A DNA stretch of 34,743 nt from Tenacibaculum sp. L6 (lineage in GTDB: Bacteria > Bacteroidota > Bacteroidia > Flavobacteriales > Flavobacteriaceae), in contig NZ_JAPEHZ010000020.1 of assembly GCF_028823685.1 (NCBI RefSeq), positions 1 to 34,743 of the forward strand, in the 5' to 3' direction. How positions within the stretch are numbered: the first letter of the stretch is position 1; every line of letters begins with the position of its first letter. The position numbers and the translations under genes were made by a program. The notes under the pieces were generated by a model that ran no database searches, was not told the DNA's origin, and saw only the letters and a list, made by a program, of their open reading frames with translations. Below, one piece after another: positions 7,925 through 15,813 of this stretch.

Positions 7925-8581
7925 ATGGAATTAACCAAAGAACAAATACAGTATATCGAAAACCGATTAATTAAAGACGGTGTAAAATACTGGGATATCC
8001 GTATAGAAATGTTAGACCATATTGTTTCTGATATAGAAAGAAATGCTATTACAAAAAACTTTGATTCTGAGCTTCAAAGAGTATTGAAAAATGCTAATTG
8101 GGATAAAAATCTGGTTGATATTAATCAGGAAGCATTAAAAAATATAAATAGAAAATATAGAACTCTATTTCATAAAGAAATATTGCTTCTTTTAAAGAAT
8201 GCTAAGTATATATTCTTTTTAATCACTTTTTGTTTTACCCACTATTTATTATCTAAAAATTTAAATTTCAAAACTTTTGATAGGATTAATATTATTCTTT
8301 TTCTTTTCCCTATCATTTTTTATTTAGTTTTTGCCATAAAAGCATGGACTAAAAAATATGGTAAATCTGCAAACTTACTTTATGGCATGTTTTATTTTTC
8401 ATTTTCGTTTTTAATACTTCAAATGATTCCTCAATTTATGAGAGATACTTCATATGAAAATAAAATTTTAATGTGGTTAATTTTAATTCCAATTTATTAC
8501 ACAATGTCTTTTTCAGGGTATAGGTTATGTAAAAAAGCCATAACAAAAATTGAAATAATGAAAAAAGAATTAGCCATATGA
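7925..8581 (+). CDS. HAAS-like membrane protein, paralog 2 of 3
   Basis: The product is 218 residues and starts with the same nine residues, MELTKEQIQ, as its upstream neighbour. The shared signature appears as YWDIRIEMLDHIVSDIE (about 22-38), followed by a basic linker NRKYRTLFHKE and about four membrane helices. It is the most diverged in the middle of the soluble domain, lacking the E-x-P-x-L segment of the other two. It begins 3 nt after the first paralog's stop and overlaps the third by 4 nt (ATGA), which implies translational coupling. I have no functional assignment beyond membership of the PadR-linked module. Confidence 0.8.
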   Translation: MELTKEQIQYIENRLIKDGVKYWDIRIEMLDHIVSDIERNAITKNFDSELQRVLKNANWDKNLVDINQEALKNINRKYRTLFHKEILLLLKNAKYIFFLITFCFTHYLLSKNLNFKTFDRINIILFLFPIIFYLVFAIKAWTKKYGKSANLLYGMFYFSFSFLILQMIPQFMRDTSYENKILMWLILIPIYYTMSFSGYRLCKKAITKIEIMKKELAI

Positions 8582-9276
8582 AACTAACCGACCAACATAT
8601 AGAACAATTATACAAGTTTACACGTCAACATTTTGTTGAGCATTATGATGTGCAAACAGAGTTAGTAGATCACCTAGCTAACGATATTGAACAAATTTGG
8701 GAAGAAAATCCAACACTCACATTTGAGCAATCACGTGACAAATCGTTCAAAAAATTTGGTGTTTTCGGATTTATGAATGTCGTTGAAGAAAAACAAAAGC
8801 AAATGAATAAAAAGTACAGAAAAATTATTTGGAGCTACCTAAAACAATGGTTTACGCTACCTAAAATAATTTTAACTCTAAGTTCTGTTTTTATCTTTTA
8901 TTTTTTATTCCAAATACCATATTATGGAAAGTATTTTTTCTATAGCTTGGAAATTTTCTTTTTCCTTTTTATAATAATTAGATGTCAGTTTTTAATCAAG
9001 CAACAAAAACAGCGAGTAAAGGAAACTGGTAAAAATTGGTTGTTAGAAGATATTATTTTTAAAATGGCCTCTTCTAACTTTATTGTCTTTTTTTGTAATG
9101 TTTATAATATTTTTCGATTAGCAGAACTGATGCATAGAAAAGAATTTACGCTTTTTATTTCTGTCTTTTCGGTTCTTTTAATATTAGTGTCTTACATCAC
9201 TTTAGAGCTAATCCCTAAAAAGTCAGAAGAACTTCTCGAAGAGCAGTATCCTGAATATAAATTTGCGAACAATTAA
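8578..9276 (+). CDS. HAAS-like membrane protein, paralog 3 of 3
   Basis: The product is 232 residues, with LTDQHIEQLYKF, then YDVQTELVDHLANDIEQIW (about 23-41) and ENPTLTFEQSRDKSFKKFG, again the HAAS-like pattern of an acidic D-H helix followed by a second helix ending in FG. The linker NKKYRKIIW precedes about four membrane helices rich in phenylalanine, and a charged tail EELLEEQYPEYK that resembles the end of paralog 1 (KKQYPNVLV). It is translationally coupled to paralog 2. It ends the operon; only 41 nt, with no hairpin, lie between it and the convergent rsmI gene. Confidence 0.8.
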   Translation: MKLTDQHIEQLYKFTRQHFVEHYDVQTELVDHLANDIEQIWEENPTLTFEQSRDKSFKKFGVFGFMNVVEEKQKQMNKKYRKIIWSYLKQWFTLPKIILTLSSVFIFYFLFQIPYYGKYFFYSLEIFFFLFIIIRCQFLIKQQKQRVKETGKNWLLEDIIFKMASSNFIVFFCNVYNIFRLAELMHRKEFTLFISVFSVLLILVSYITLELIPKKSEELLEEQYPEYKFANN

Positions 9277-9317
9277 AACTCTAAAAATCCAATTATCTAA
9301 TAGTCCAACAATCTAAC

Positions 9318-9989
9318 CTACTTTTTCCCTTCAACCACAATAACAATCTCGCCTTTGGCAGGTTTTTCAGTATAATATGCTAACACTTCTTTTACACTTC
9401 CTCGCTTGGTTTCTTCAAACAATTTTGTCAATTCTCTAGAAACAGATAACTGTCTATCTTCACCAAAATACTCAGCAAAATTTGCTAAGGTTTTTAATAA
9501 TTTATGCGGACTCTCATAAAAAATCATGGTGCGTGTTTCTTCTGCTAAGAACTGTAACCGTGTTTGACGTCCTTTTTTTACAGGCAAAAAACCTTCAAAA
9601 ACAAATTTATCATTTGGTAAGCCAGAATTTACTAACGCAGGTACAAAAGCAGTCGCCCCTGGTAAGCATTCCACCTCTATATTGTTTTGTACACAAGCTC
9701 TAGTCAGTAAAAACCCAGGGTCAGAAATTGCAGGAGTTCCTGCATCTGAAATCAAAGCAAAAGTTTCACCACTTTGCAAACGTTTTACAATGGTTTCAAC
9801 CGTTTTATGTTCATTGTGCATATGGTGCGATTGCATGGGCGTAGCAATATCAAAATGCTTTAACAGTTTTCCACTCGTACGCGTATCTTCTGCTAAAATA
9901 TAATCTACTTCTTTTAAGACTTTTAACGCTCTCAGCGTAATATCTTCTAAATTCCCAATCGGTGTAGGCACCAAATACAATTTGCTCAT
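9318..9989 (-). CDS. rsmI: 16S rRNA 2'-O-ribose methyltransferase RsmI
   Basis: RsmI methylates the 2'-OH of C1402 in the decoding centre of 16S rRNA, using SAM. The product has 223 residues with the tetrapyrrole-methylase fold: LYLVPTPIGNLEDITLRAL at the N-terminus, AEDTRTSGKLL, ISDAGTPAISDPG (SAM loop), LPGATAFVPALVNSGL, and FYESPHKL near residue 160. It lacks the extra C-terminal domain of the longer E. coli protein. It diverges from dxs; the two ATGs are 66 nt apart, and its -7 box is only 4 nt from the start codon. Confidence 0.95.
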   Translation of the reverse strand: MSKLYLVPTPIGNLEDITLRALKVLKEVDYILAEDTRTSGKLLKHFDIATPMQSHHMHNEHKTVETIVKRLQSGETFALISDAGTPAISDPGFLLTRACVQNNIEVECLPGATAFVPALVNSGLPNDKFVFEGFLPVKKGRQTRLQFLAEETRTMIFYESPHKLLKTLANFAEYFGEDRQLSVSRELTKLFEETKRGSVKEVLAYYTEKPAKGEIVIVVEGKK

Positions 9990-9993
9990 ACAA

Positions 9994-10001
9994 CAAAACT
10001 A
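9994..10001 (-). promoter_or_regulatory. -7 box of rsmI, predicted leaderless start
   Basis: On the minus strand TAGTTTTG matches TAnnTTTG and ends 4 nt before the rsmI ATG (9989). A -33 TTG is not visible. Confidence 0.55.
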
Positions 10002-10043
10002 CAAAGTTTTTAGTCTAAAAAGTTAGGAATCTCTACCTTTTTG

Positions 10044-10051
10044 TACTTTTG
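10044..10051 (+). promoter_or_regulatory. -7 box of dxs, predicted leaderless start
   Basis: TACTTTTG matches TAnnTTTG and ends 4 nt before the ATG at 10056. An in-frame ATG at 10041 lies inside this promoter and is rejected as the start. Confidence 0.55.
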
Positions 10052-10055
10052 CTAT

Positions 10056-11825
10056 ATGTCGAACGACCTTTTGAAAAACATTCAAATTCCTGCTGATTTA
10101 CGTAAGCTAACATCAGACGAATTACCACAACTTGCCAAAGAATTGCGCGAGTTTATTATTGATGTAGTTGCCACTAAAGAAGGACATTTAGGCGCAAGTT
10201 TAGGGGTGATAGAGCTAACCATTGCACTCCATTATTTGTTTGATACCCCTAACGATTTATTAGTTTGGGATGTTGGTCATCAAGCTTACGGACATAAAAT
10301 TTTGACAGGAAGAAAAGACGTTTTTCACACCAATCGTCAGCTTGATGGGATTTCTGGTTTCCCAAAACGCTCTGAAAGTGAATACGACACCTTTGGTGTT
10401 GGGCACTCATCTACCGCTATTTCAGCAGCTTTAGGAATGGCAATCGCGTCAAAACTGCAAGGGATTCATAAACATCATATCGCGGTAATTGGTGATGCTT
10501 CTATCGCAAGCGGAATGGCTTTTGAAGCGTTGAATCATGCAGGAGACACCAATGCTAATTTGTTGGTTATTCTGAATGATAATGCGATTGGTATTGATCC
10601 GTCGGTAGGTGCTTTAAAAGATTATTTAACGAAGATAAAATCCCCTCGATTGGAGATTGAACAGCATAATATTTTTGAAGCTCTTAACTTTGATTACTCG
10701 GGACCAATTGATGGGCATAATTTTGAAGAATTACTACGTGAACTAGATCGATTAAAAAATATTCAAGGTCCAAAGTTTTTGCATGTAATTACTACTAAAG
10801 GAAAAGGATTACGACAAGCAGAGCAAGATCAAGTAAAATACCATGCTCCTGGAAAGTTTGATAAAATTTCTGGTGATGTATTACCCAAAGAAGAAAGCAA
10901 GTACACAAAATATCAAGATGTTTTTGGTAAAACCATTGTTGAATTAGCACAGCAAAACGAAAAAATTGTAGGAATTACTCCTGCTATGTTAACAGGTAGC
11001 TCCTTAAAGTTTATGATGCAAGATTTTCCTGATCGTACTTTTGATGTTGGTATTGCCGAACAACATGCAGTTACCTTAGCTGCTGGTATGGCTACCCAAG
11101 GATTAATTCCATTTTGTAATATTTATTCTACTTTTTTACAACGTGCTTACGATCAAGTAATTCATGATGTAGCTTTACAAAACTTACCTGTAATTTTCTG
11201 TTTAGACAGGGCTGGATTGGTTGGTGAAGATGGAGCAACACACCACGGAGTTTTTGATTTAGCATATTTGCGTTGCATTCCGAATTTAATTGTTTTTGCT
11301 CCTCGAAACGAAATTGAGTTGCGTAACATGATGTTTACCGCTCAACAAGGATTGAAACATCCGATTGCAATTCGTTACCCGAGAGGAAAAGGAAAATTAG
11401 AACAATGGCAACTTCCTTTTGAAAACATTGAAACAGGGAAAGGAGTTTGTTTAAAAGAAGGAAATCAAGTAGCGGTGTTATCTATTGGAACAATAGCTGA
11501 TAATGTCTCAAAAGCAATAAATCAGCTCGAAAACAAAGAAGCTGTGGGACATTACGACCTTCGTTTTGTGAAACCATTAGACACCGAACTTTTAGATGAA
11601 GTTTTCAATAAATTCGACACCATTATTACTATTGAAGATGGTACGATTAAAGGCGGATTTGGAAGTGCTGTATTAGAATATGCTTCCGAAGTAAATCATC
11701 GAGGAAAAATTAAACTGTTAGGAGTTCCTGATGAATTTATACATCATGGCACTATTCAACAATTACACGAAATTTGTGGGATAGATGCTGAGTCCATCAA
11801 AAAAACAATTCAAAATCTAGTATAA
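10056..11825 (+). CDS. dxs: 1-deoxy-D-xylulose-5-phosphate synthase
   Basis: Dxs condenses pyruvate and glyceraldehyde-3-phosphate with thiamine diphosphate, the first and rate-setting step of the MEP isoprenoid pathway. From ATG at 10056 the product is 589 residues. It shows HLGASLGVIELTIALH, the ThDP/Mg2+ motif beginning GDASIASGMAFEALNHAG and closing LNDN (GDA in place of the more usual GDG), the catalytic-glutamate segment VGIAEQHAVTLAAGMA, DRAGLVGEDGATHHG, and a C-terminal transketolase domain with IAIRYPRG. It is slightly shorter than the E. coli enzyme (about 620), normal for the phylum. A strong hairpin terminator begins within its stop codon region. Confidence 0.97.
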   Translation: MSNDLLKNIQIPADLRKLTSDELPQLAKELREFIIDVVATKEGHLGASLGVIELTIALHYLFDTPNDLLVWDVGHQAYGHKILTGRKDVFHTNRQLDGISGFPKRSESEYDTFGVGHSSTAISAALGMAIASKLQGIHKHHIAVIGDASIASGMAFEALNHAGDTNANLLVILNDNAIGIDPSVGALKDYLTKIKSPRLEIEQHNIFEALNFDYSGPIDGHNFEELLRELDRLKNIQGPKFLHVITTKGKGLRQAEQDQVKYHAPGKFDKISGDVLPKEESKYTKYQDVFGKTIVELAQQNEKIVGITPAMLTGSSLKFMMQDFPDRTFDVGIAEQHAVTLAAGMATQGLIPFCNIYSTFLQRAYDQVIHDVALQNLPVIFCLDRAGLVGEDGATHHGVFDLAYLRCIPNLIVFAPRNEIELRNMMFTAQQGLKHPIAIRYPRGKGKLEQWQLPFENIETGKGVCLKEGNQVAVLSIGTIADNVSKAINQLENKEAVGHYDLRFVKPLDTELLDEVFNKFDTIITIEDGTIKGGFGSAVLEYASEVNHRGKIKLLGVPDEFIHHGTIQQLHEICGIDAESIKKTIQNLV

Positions 11826-11862
11826 AAGAAAAGCGAACCAAATTGGTTCGCTTTTCTTTTAT
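11822..11862. terminator. Bidirectional terminator between dxs and atpG
   Basis: An 18-bp perfect inverted repeat (11822-11839 with 11845-11862, 5-nt loop) contains GCGAACC/GGTTCGC flanked by A-rich and T-rich arms, so it gives a U-rich tail in both directions. It overlaps the dxs stop codon and lies 75 nt beyond the atpG stop codon. Confidence 0.85.
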
Positions 11863-11937
11863 GATAACTCTCAGAATATTCCGAGGTATTTCTCTTAGTT
11901 ATTTAAAGCTTCGCTTAATTTAACATTTGGCTTACGC

Positions 11938-12798
11938 CTAATTGTTTAAAGCTTCTGCTCCACCAACGATTTCTAAGATTTCGTTTGTAATAGCAGCTTG
12001 ACGAGCTTTGTTATAAGTTAATAATAACTCATCACGTAATTCCGTAGCATTATCAGTTGCTTTGTGCATTGCAGTCATACGAGCACCGTGTTCGGCAGCA
12101 AATGAATCACGAATTGCTTTGTATAATTGCGTTTTTAATGACTTAGGAATTAACTCTAAAATAATTTCTTCTTTAGAAGGTTCAAAAATGTAATCTAAAT
12201 TAGCATTAGCCTCACCTTCTACAGGTTGAATTGGTAAAAATTGCTCTACCTGTACAATTTGAGTAGCAGCATTTTTAAACCTGTTGTAAATGATTTCTAT
12301 TCTGTCATAAGAACCATCTACGAATAAATTCATTAACTTTTCGGCTACTTCAGCAACGTTTTCAAAAGTTAAGTCATCAAAAATATCGTTTCTATTTTCA
12401 ACAACTGTATATTCTTTTGATAAAATATCGTTTCCTTTTTTACCAATCGTTAATAAATCAACAGTAGTATTGTTGTATTTTTCGTTGATTGTTTTAACTG
12501 TTTCTTTGATGACAGATGAGTTAAAACCACCACATAAACCTCTGTTAGAAGTTATACTAACCAATAATACTTTGTTTACTTCTCTTTCAGTTGAATATAC
12601 TCCACCTGCATCGCTATCTAAAGTAGCGCTTAAGCTTTGTAATAATTCGGTAAGCTTAGATGAATACGGACGCATTGCTGTAATTGCATCTTGAGCTTTT
12701 TTCAACTTAGCAGCCGATACCATTTTCATGGCAGAGGTAATCTGCATTGTTGATTTAATCGAAGTAATTCTGTTACGTATTTCTTTTAAGTTTGCCAT
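11938..12798 (-). CDS. atpG: F1 ATP synthase gamma subunit
   Basis: This is the central rotor shaft of F1, coupling c-ring rotation to catalysis. The product is 286 residues with the typical N-terminal helix (NLKEIRNRITSIKSTMQITSAMKMVSAAKL), the Rossmann-like middle with LLVSITSNRGLCGGFNSSV, and the conserved C-terminal helix (TDNATELRDELLLTYNKARQAAITNEILEIVGGAEAL). It is the last gene of the operon; atpD and atpC do not follow, as usual for Bacteroidetes, where beta and epsilon are encoded elsewhere. A small GC-rich hairpin separates it from atpA. Confidence 0.97.
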   Translation of the reverse strand: MANLKEIRNRITSIKSTMQITSAMKMVSAAKLKKAQDAITAMRPYSSKLTELLQSLSATLDSDAGGVYSTEREVNKVLLVSITSNRGLCGGFNSSVIKETVKTINEKYNNTTVDLLTIGKKGNDILSKEYTVVENRNDIFDDLTFENVAEVAEKLMNLFVDGSYDRIEIIYNRFKNAATQIVQVEQFLPIQPVEGEANANLDYIFEPSKEEIILELIPKSLKTQLYKAIRDSFAAEHGARMTAMHKATDNATELRDELLLTYNKARQAAITNEILEIVGGAEALNN

Positions 12799-12820
12799 TT
12801 ACTTGAACTTAAAATTTATA

Positions 12821-12842
12821 AAACCCCCGTTATTACACGGGG
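12821..12842 (-). terminator. Intercistronic hairpin between atpA and atpG
   Basis: On the minus strand CCCCGT (12842-12837) pairs with ACGGGG (12830-12825) around a 6-nt loop and is followed by G and TTTT. It looks like a weak terminator or an mRNA-processing hairpin inside the operon. Confidence 0.5.
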
Positions 12843-12860
12843 ATGTTGTTTTTAGTGTTA

Positions 12861-14406
12861 TTAAGCTGAAAATTTAGCTGAAATTTCTTTAGCAGCCTCT
12901 GTTAAAGTATCGATTACTTCGTCAGTTAATTTTCCTGCTTTTAAAGTATCTAAAGTACCTCTGTGCTTAGCGTTTAAGTACTCTAAATAATCTCTTTCAA
13001 ATTCTTTTACCTTTTCTACTGGTACATCTTTTAACAAGTTTTTAGAACCTGCATAGATGATAGCTACCTGATCTTCTACAGTAAAAGGATCGTTTTGAGC
13101 TTGCTTTAAGATCTCTACGTTACGCTTACCTTTTTCAATTACGTTCATTGTAGCAGCATCTAAATCAGAACCAAACTTAGCGAATGCTTCTAATTCACGA
13201 TACTGAGCTTGATCTAACTTTAAAGTACCAGATACTTTCTTCATTGATTTGATCTGAGCAGAACCTCCTACACGTGATACAGAGATACCTACGTTAATCG
13301 CTGGACGAACCCCTGAGTTGAATAAATCTGACTCTAAGAAGATCTGACCATCAGTAATCGAAATTACGTTTGTAGGAATATATGCAGAAACGTCTAGATC
13401 CTCCACCTTTTACTTTACCTTTTAATGATTCTGGTAAGTCGTTCATTTCAGCAGCAATAGCATCGTCATTAATAACTTTTGCAGCACGCTCTAATAATCT
13501 TGAGTGTAAGTAGAATACATCCCCTGGGTAAGCCTCACGTCCTGGTGGTCTTCTTAATAATAAAGATACCTCACGGTAAGCTACTGCTTGTTTAGATAAA
13601 TCATCATAAACAATTAAAGCTGGTCTACCAGTATCACGGAAATACTCTCCAATTGCAGCTCCTGCGAATGGTGCATATACCTGCATTGGTGCAGGGTCAG
13701 ATGCATTTGCAGCAACGATAGTTGTATATGCTAACGCTCCTTTTTCTTCTAACATGTTAGCAATAGCTGCTACTGTTGAAGCTTTTTGACCGATAGCTAC
13801 GTAGATACAGTACACTGGTTGTCCTGCATCATAAAATTCTTTTTGATTTAAAATAGTATCAATAGCAACAGTTGATTTACCTGTTTGACGGTCTCCAATG
13901 ATTAACTCACGTTGACCACGACCAACTGGAATCATTGCATCGATAGATTTGATACCTGTTTGCATTGGCTCAGTTACAGGCTCACGGAAGATAACTCCTG
14001 GTGCTTTACGCTCTAAAGGCATTTCAAAAGTTTCACCTTCGATTGGTCCTTTACCATCAATTGGTTGCCCTAAAGTGTTAACAACACGTCCTACAATTCC
14101 TTCTCCCGCTTTTAAAGAAGCAATTCTTTCTGTACGTTTTACAGTAGATCCTTCTCTTACTGAAGTAGAAGCTCCTAATAATACAACACCTGCATTATCT
14201 TCTTCTAAGTTTAATACGATACCTTCTAATCCGTTATCGAATTCTACTAACTCTCCATATTGTACGTTAGATAAACCGTAAACACGTGCAATACCATCAC
14301 CTACTTGTAATACTGTCCCTACTTCGTTTAATGAAGCTTTAGACTCAAAATTTGTTAATTGTTCCTTTAAAATTGCTGATACTTCAGCTGGTTTAATTGC
14401 TGCCAT
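12861..14406 (-). pseudogene. atpA: F1 ATP synthase alpha subunit, frameshifted by a 35-nt deletion
   Basis: The alpha subunit carries the non-catalytic nucleotide sites of F1. Codons run in frame from ATG at 14406 to Ser337 (KGKVKGGGS), with the Walker A loop GDRQTGKST near residue 170. The family continues LTALPIIETQAG then [13 protein letters not shown], but here TCT is followed by a single A and then GAC for DVSAY in another frame. So 35 nt are missing at base 13395. The downstream part (13394-12861, 177 residues with [23 protein letters not shown]) is intact. Restoring 35 nt gives 526 residues, the expected size. As written, translation stops about 14 codons after the junction. Since the rest is perfectly conserved and the gene is central, an assembly error or very recent deletion is likelier than an old pseudogene. 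Confidence 0.9.
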
Positions 14407-14427
14407 CTTATTTCTTTTGATGTATAA

Positions 14428-14985
14428 TTAAATTTTTGGAATGTAATGACCGTTGTCAAACTCTCTCCTTAACTCATTAAATTGATTAGAGATACTTGCA
14501 TCGTACTGCACATCTCCAACACGTAAGATAAATCCTCCTAAAATCTCAGGATTTACTATATTTTCAATACTTGCACTGTTTCCTGTTAAGGCAACAATCT
14601 TTGCTTGTATTTTATCTTCTAACTCTTTTGTTAAAGCTACTGCAGTAGTAACTTTAGCAACTTGCATGCTTTTATGATAATCGTAAATTACAGCGTATTG
14701 CTTAGCAATAGGCTCTAACATTATCATACGCTTATTTTCCTCTAATAAATTAAATAACCCTTTTACGATATTATCCACTTTATCTCCAAAAAGTGCAGCT
14801 AAAACTTTACGTTTATCTGCAGCTTTAATGATAGGACTTTTAAGCATAGCATCTAAATCAGCGCTTTCAGCAATTGTTGCAACGATTAACTTCATGTTAT
14901 CGTTTACTAAAGCTTCACTTCCTGATTCTTTAGCTAGGTTTAAAATTGCTTTTGCGTAACGTAATGCTGGTCTTGCTTCTTTCAT
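14428..14985 (-). CDS. atpH: F1 ATP synthase delta subunit
   Basis: This subunit links the top of F1 (alpha) to the peripheral stalk. The product is 185 residues. It begins KEARPALRYAKAILNLAKESG, the usual N-terminal six-helix domain, and ends with the conserved NPEILGGFILRVGDVQYDASISNQFNELRREF. It sits 7 nt after atpF and 21 nt before atpA, in operon. Confidence 0.95.
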   Translation of the reverse strand: MKEARPALRYAKAILNLAKESGSEALVNDNMKLIVATIAESADLDAMLKSPIIKAADKRKVLAALFGDKVDNIVKGLFNLLEENKRMIMLEPIAKQYAVIYDYHKSMQVAKVTTAVALTKELEDKIQAKIVALTGNSASIENIVNPEILGGFILRVGDVQYDASISNQFNELRREFDNGHYIPKI

Positions 14986-14992
14986 CTAGTGA

Positions 14993-15490
14993 TTAGTTTA
15001 AAGTAACCTCTTCTAACATTCCTTCAACAAGCTTTAACTGATCGTCTTGTGAAGCTAATTCTTTTCTTACTACTTTTTGAGCGATTTCAATAGATAAGTT
15101 ACCTACTGTTTTCTTTAACTCAGCGATAGCTGCTTGTTGCTCTTGTTTTATAGTAGCTTTTGCGTTATTAATCATTGCAGTAGTTTGCTCTTCTGCTTCT
15201 TGCTTAGCATCAGCTATAATCTTATCTTTAATTTCGCGAGCTTCTTTCATCATTGCGTCTCTCTCTGCTCTTGCTTCTTTTAACAAACGCTCATTATCAG
15301 CTTGTAAATTTTGCATTTCCTTACGAGCGTTTTCTGCAGCATCTAAAGCTCCTTGAATTCCTTCTTCACGCTCATTTAACGCATTCAAAATAGGCTTCCA
15401 TGCAAACTTTGCCATTATAAAGATTAACAAACATAAGATTACAAGTTGCATAAGAAACAACCCTATTGAAAAGTCATTAAATATTCCCAT
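14993..15490 (-). CDS. atpF: Fo ATP synthase b subunit
   Basis: This is the peripheral-stalk subunit. The 165 residues comprise one N-terminal membrane helix (about 8-28, LFLMQLVILCLLIFIMAKFAW) and a long charged coiled coil with the typical LNEREEGIQGALDAAENARKEM start. It is homodimeric by analogy, since no separate b' gene is present. A hairpin lies in the 89-nt gap between it and atpE. Confidence 0.96.
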   Translation of the reverse strand: MGIFNDFSIGLFLMQLVILCLLIFIMAKFAWKPILNALNEREEGIQGALDAAENARKEMQNLQADNERLLKEARAERDAMMKEAREIKDKIIADAKQEAEEQTTAMINNAKATIKQEQQAAIAELKKTVGNLSIEIAQKVVRKELASQDDQLKLVEGMLEEVTLN

Positions 15491-15527
15491 TATTATTTAT
15501 TTTTTCGTGTTTTTGTTTAATTGTGTA

Positions 15528-15563
15528 AACAATTCCTGCAACCAACCGTTACAGGAATTTGTT
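15528..15563 (-). ncRNA. Intercistronic hairpin between atpE and atpF
   Basis: AATTCCTG (15531-15538) pairs with CAGGAATT (15552-15559), and with one bulged base the stem extends outward by AAC/GTT. It lies in the only sizeable gap of the atpB-atpG cluster, just after the gene for the multicopy c subunit. It may protect the atpE 3' end or set the relative yield of c; this is inference from position. I use the type as an RNA element, not as an independent gene. Confidence 0.5.
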
Positions 15564-15579
15564 TTTTTGTTTTTGTAGC

Positions 15580-15813
<234 letters not shown>

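Noticed and set aside
13390..13400. TCTAGA at the atpA junction as a sign of engineered insertion
   Set aside because: A 6-bp site arises easily by chance, and no foreign sequence is present.
12861..13406. A separate 181-residue gene starting MEDLDVSAY
   Set aside because: It is the C-terminal third of atpA read after the frameshift; its first residues come from bases belonging to the upstream frame.
13949..14281. 110-residue frame opposite atpA
   Set aside because: It is antisense to a strongly conserved coding region and has no recognisable domain; a codon-bias shadow.
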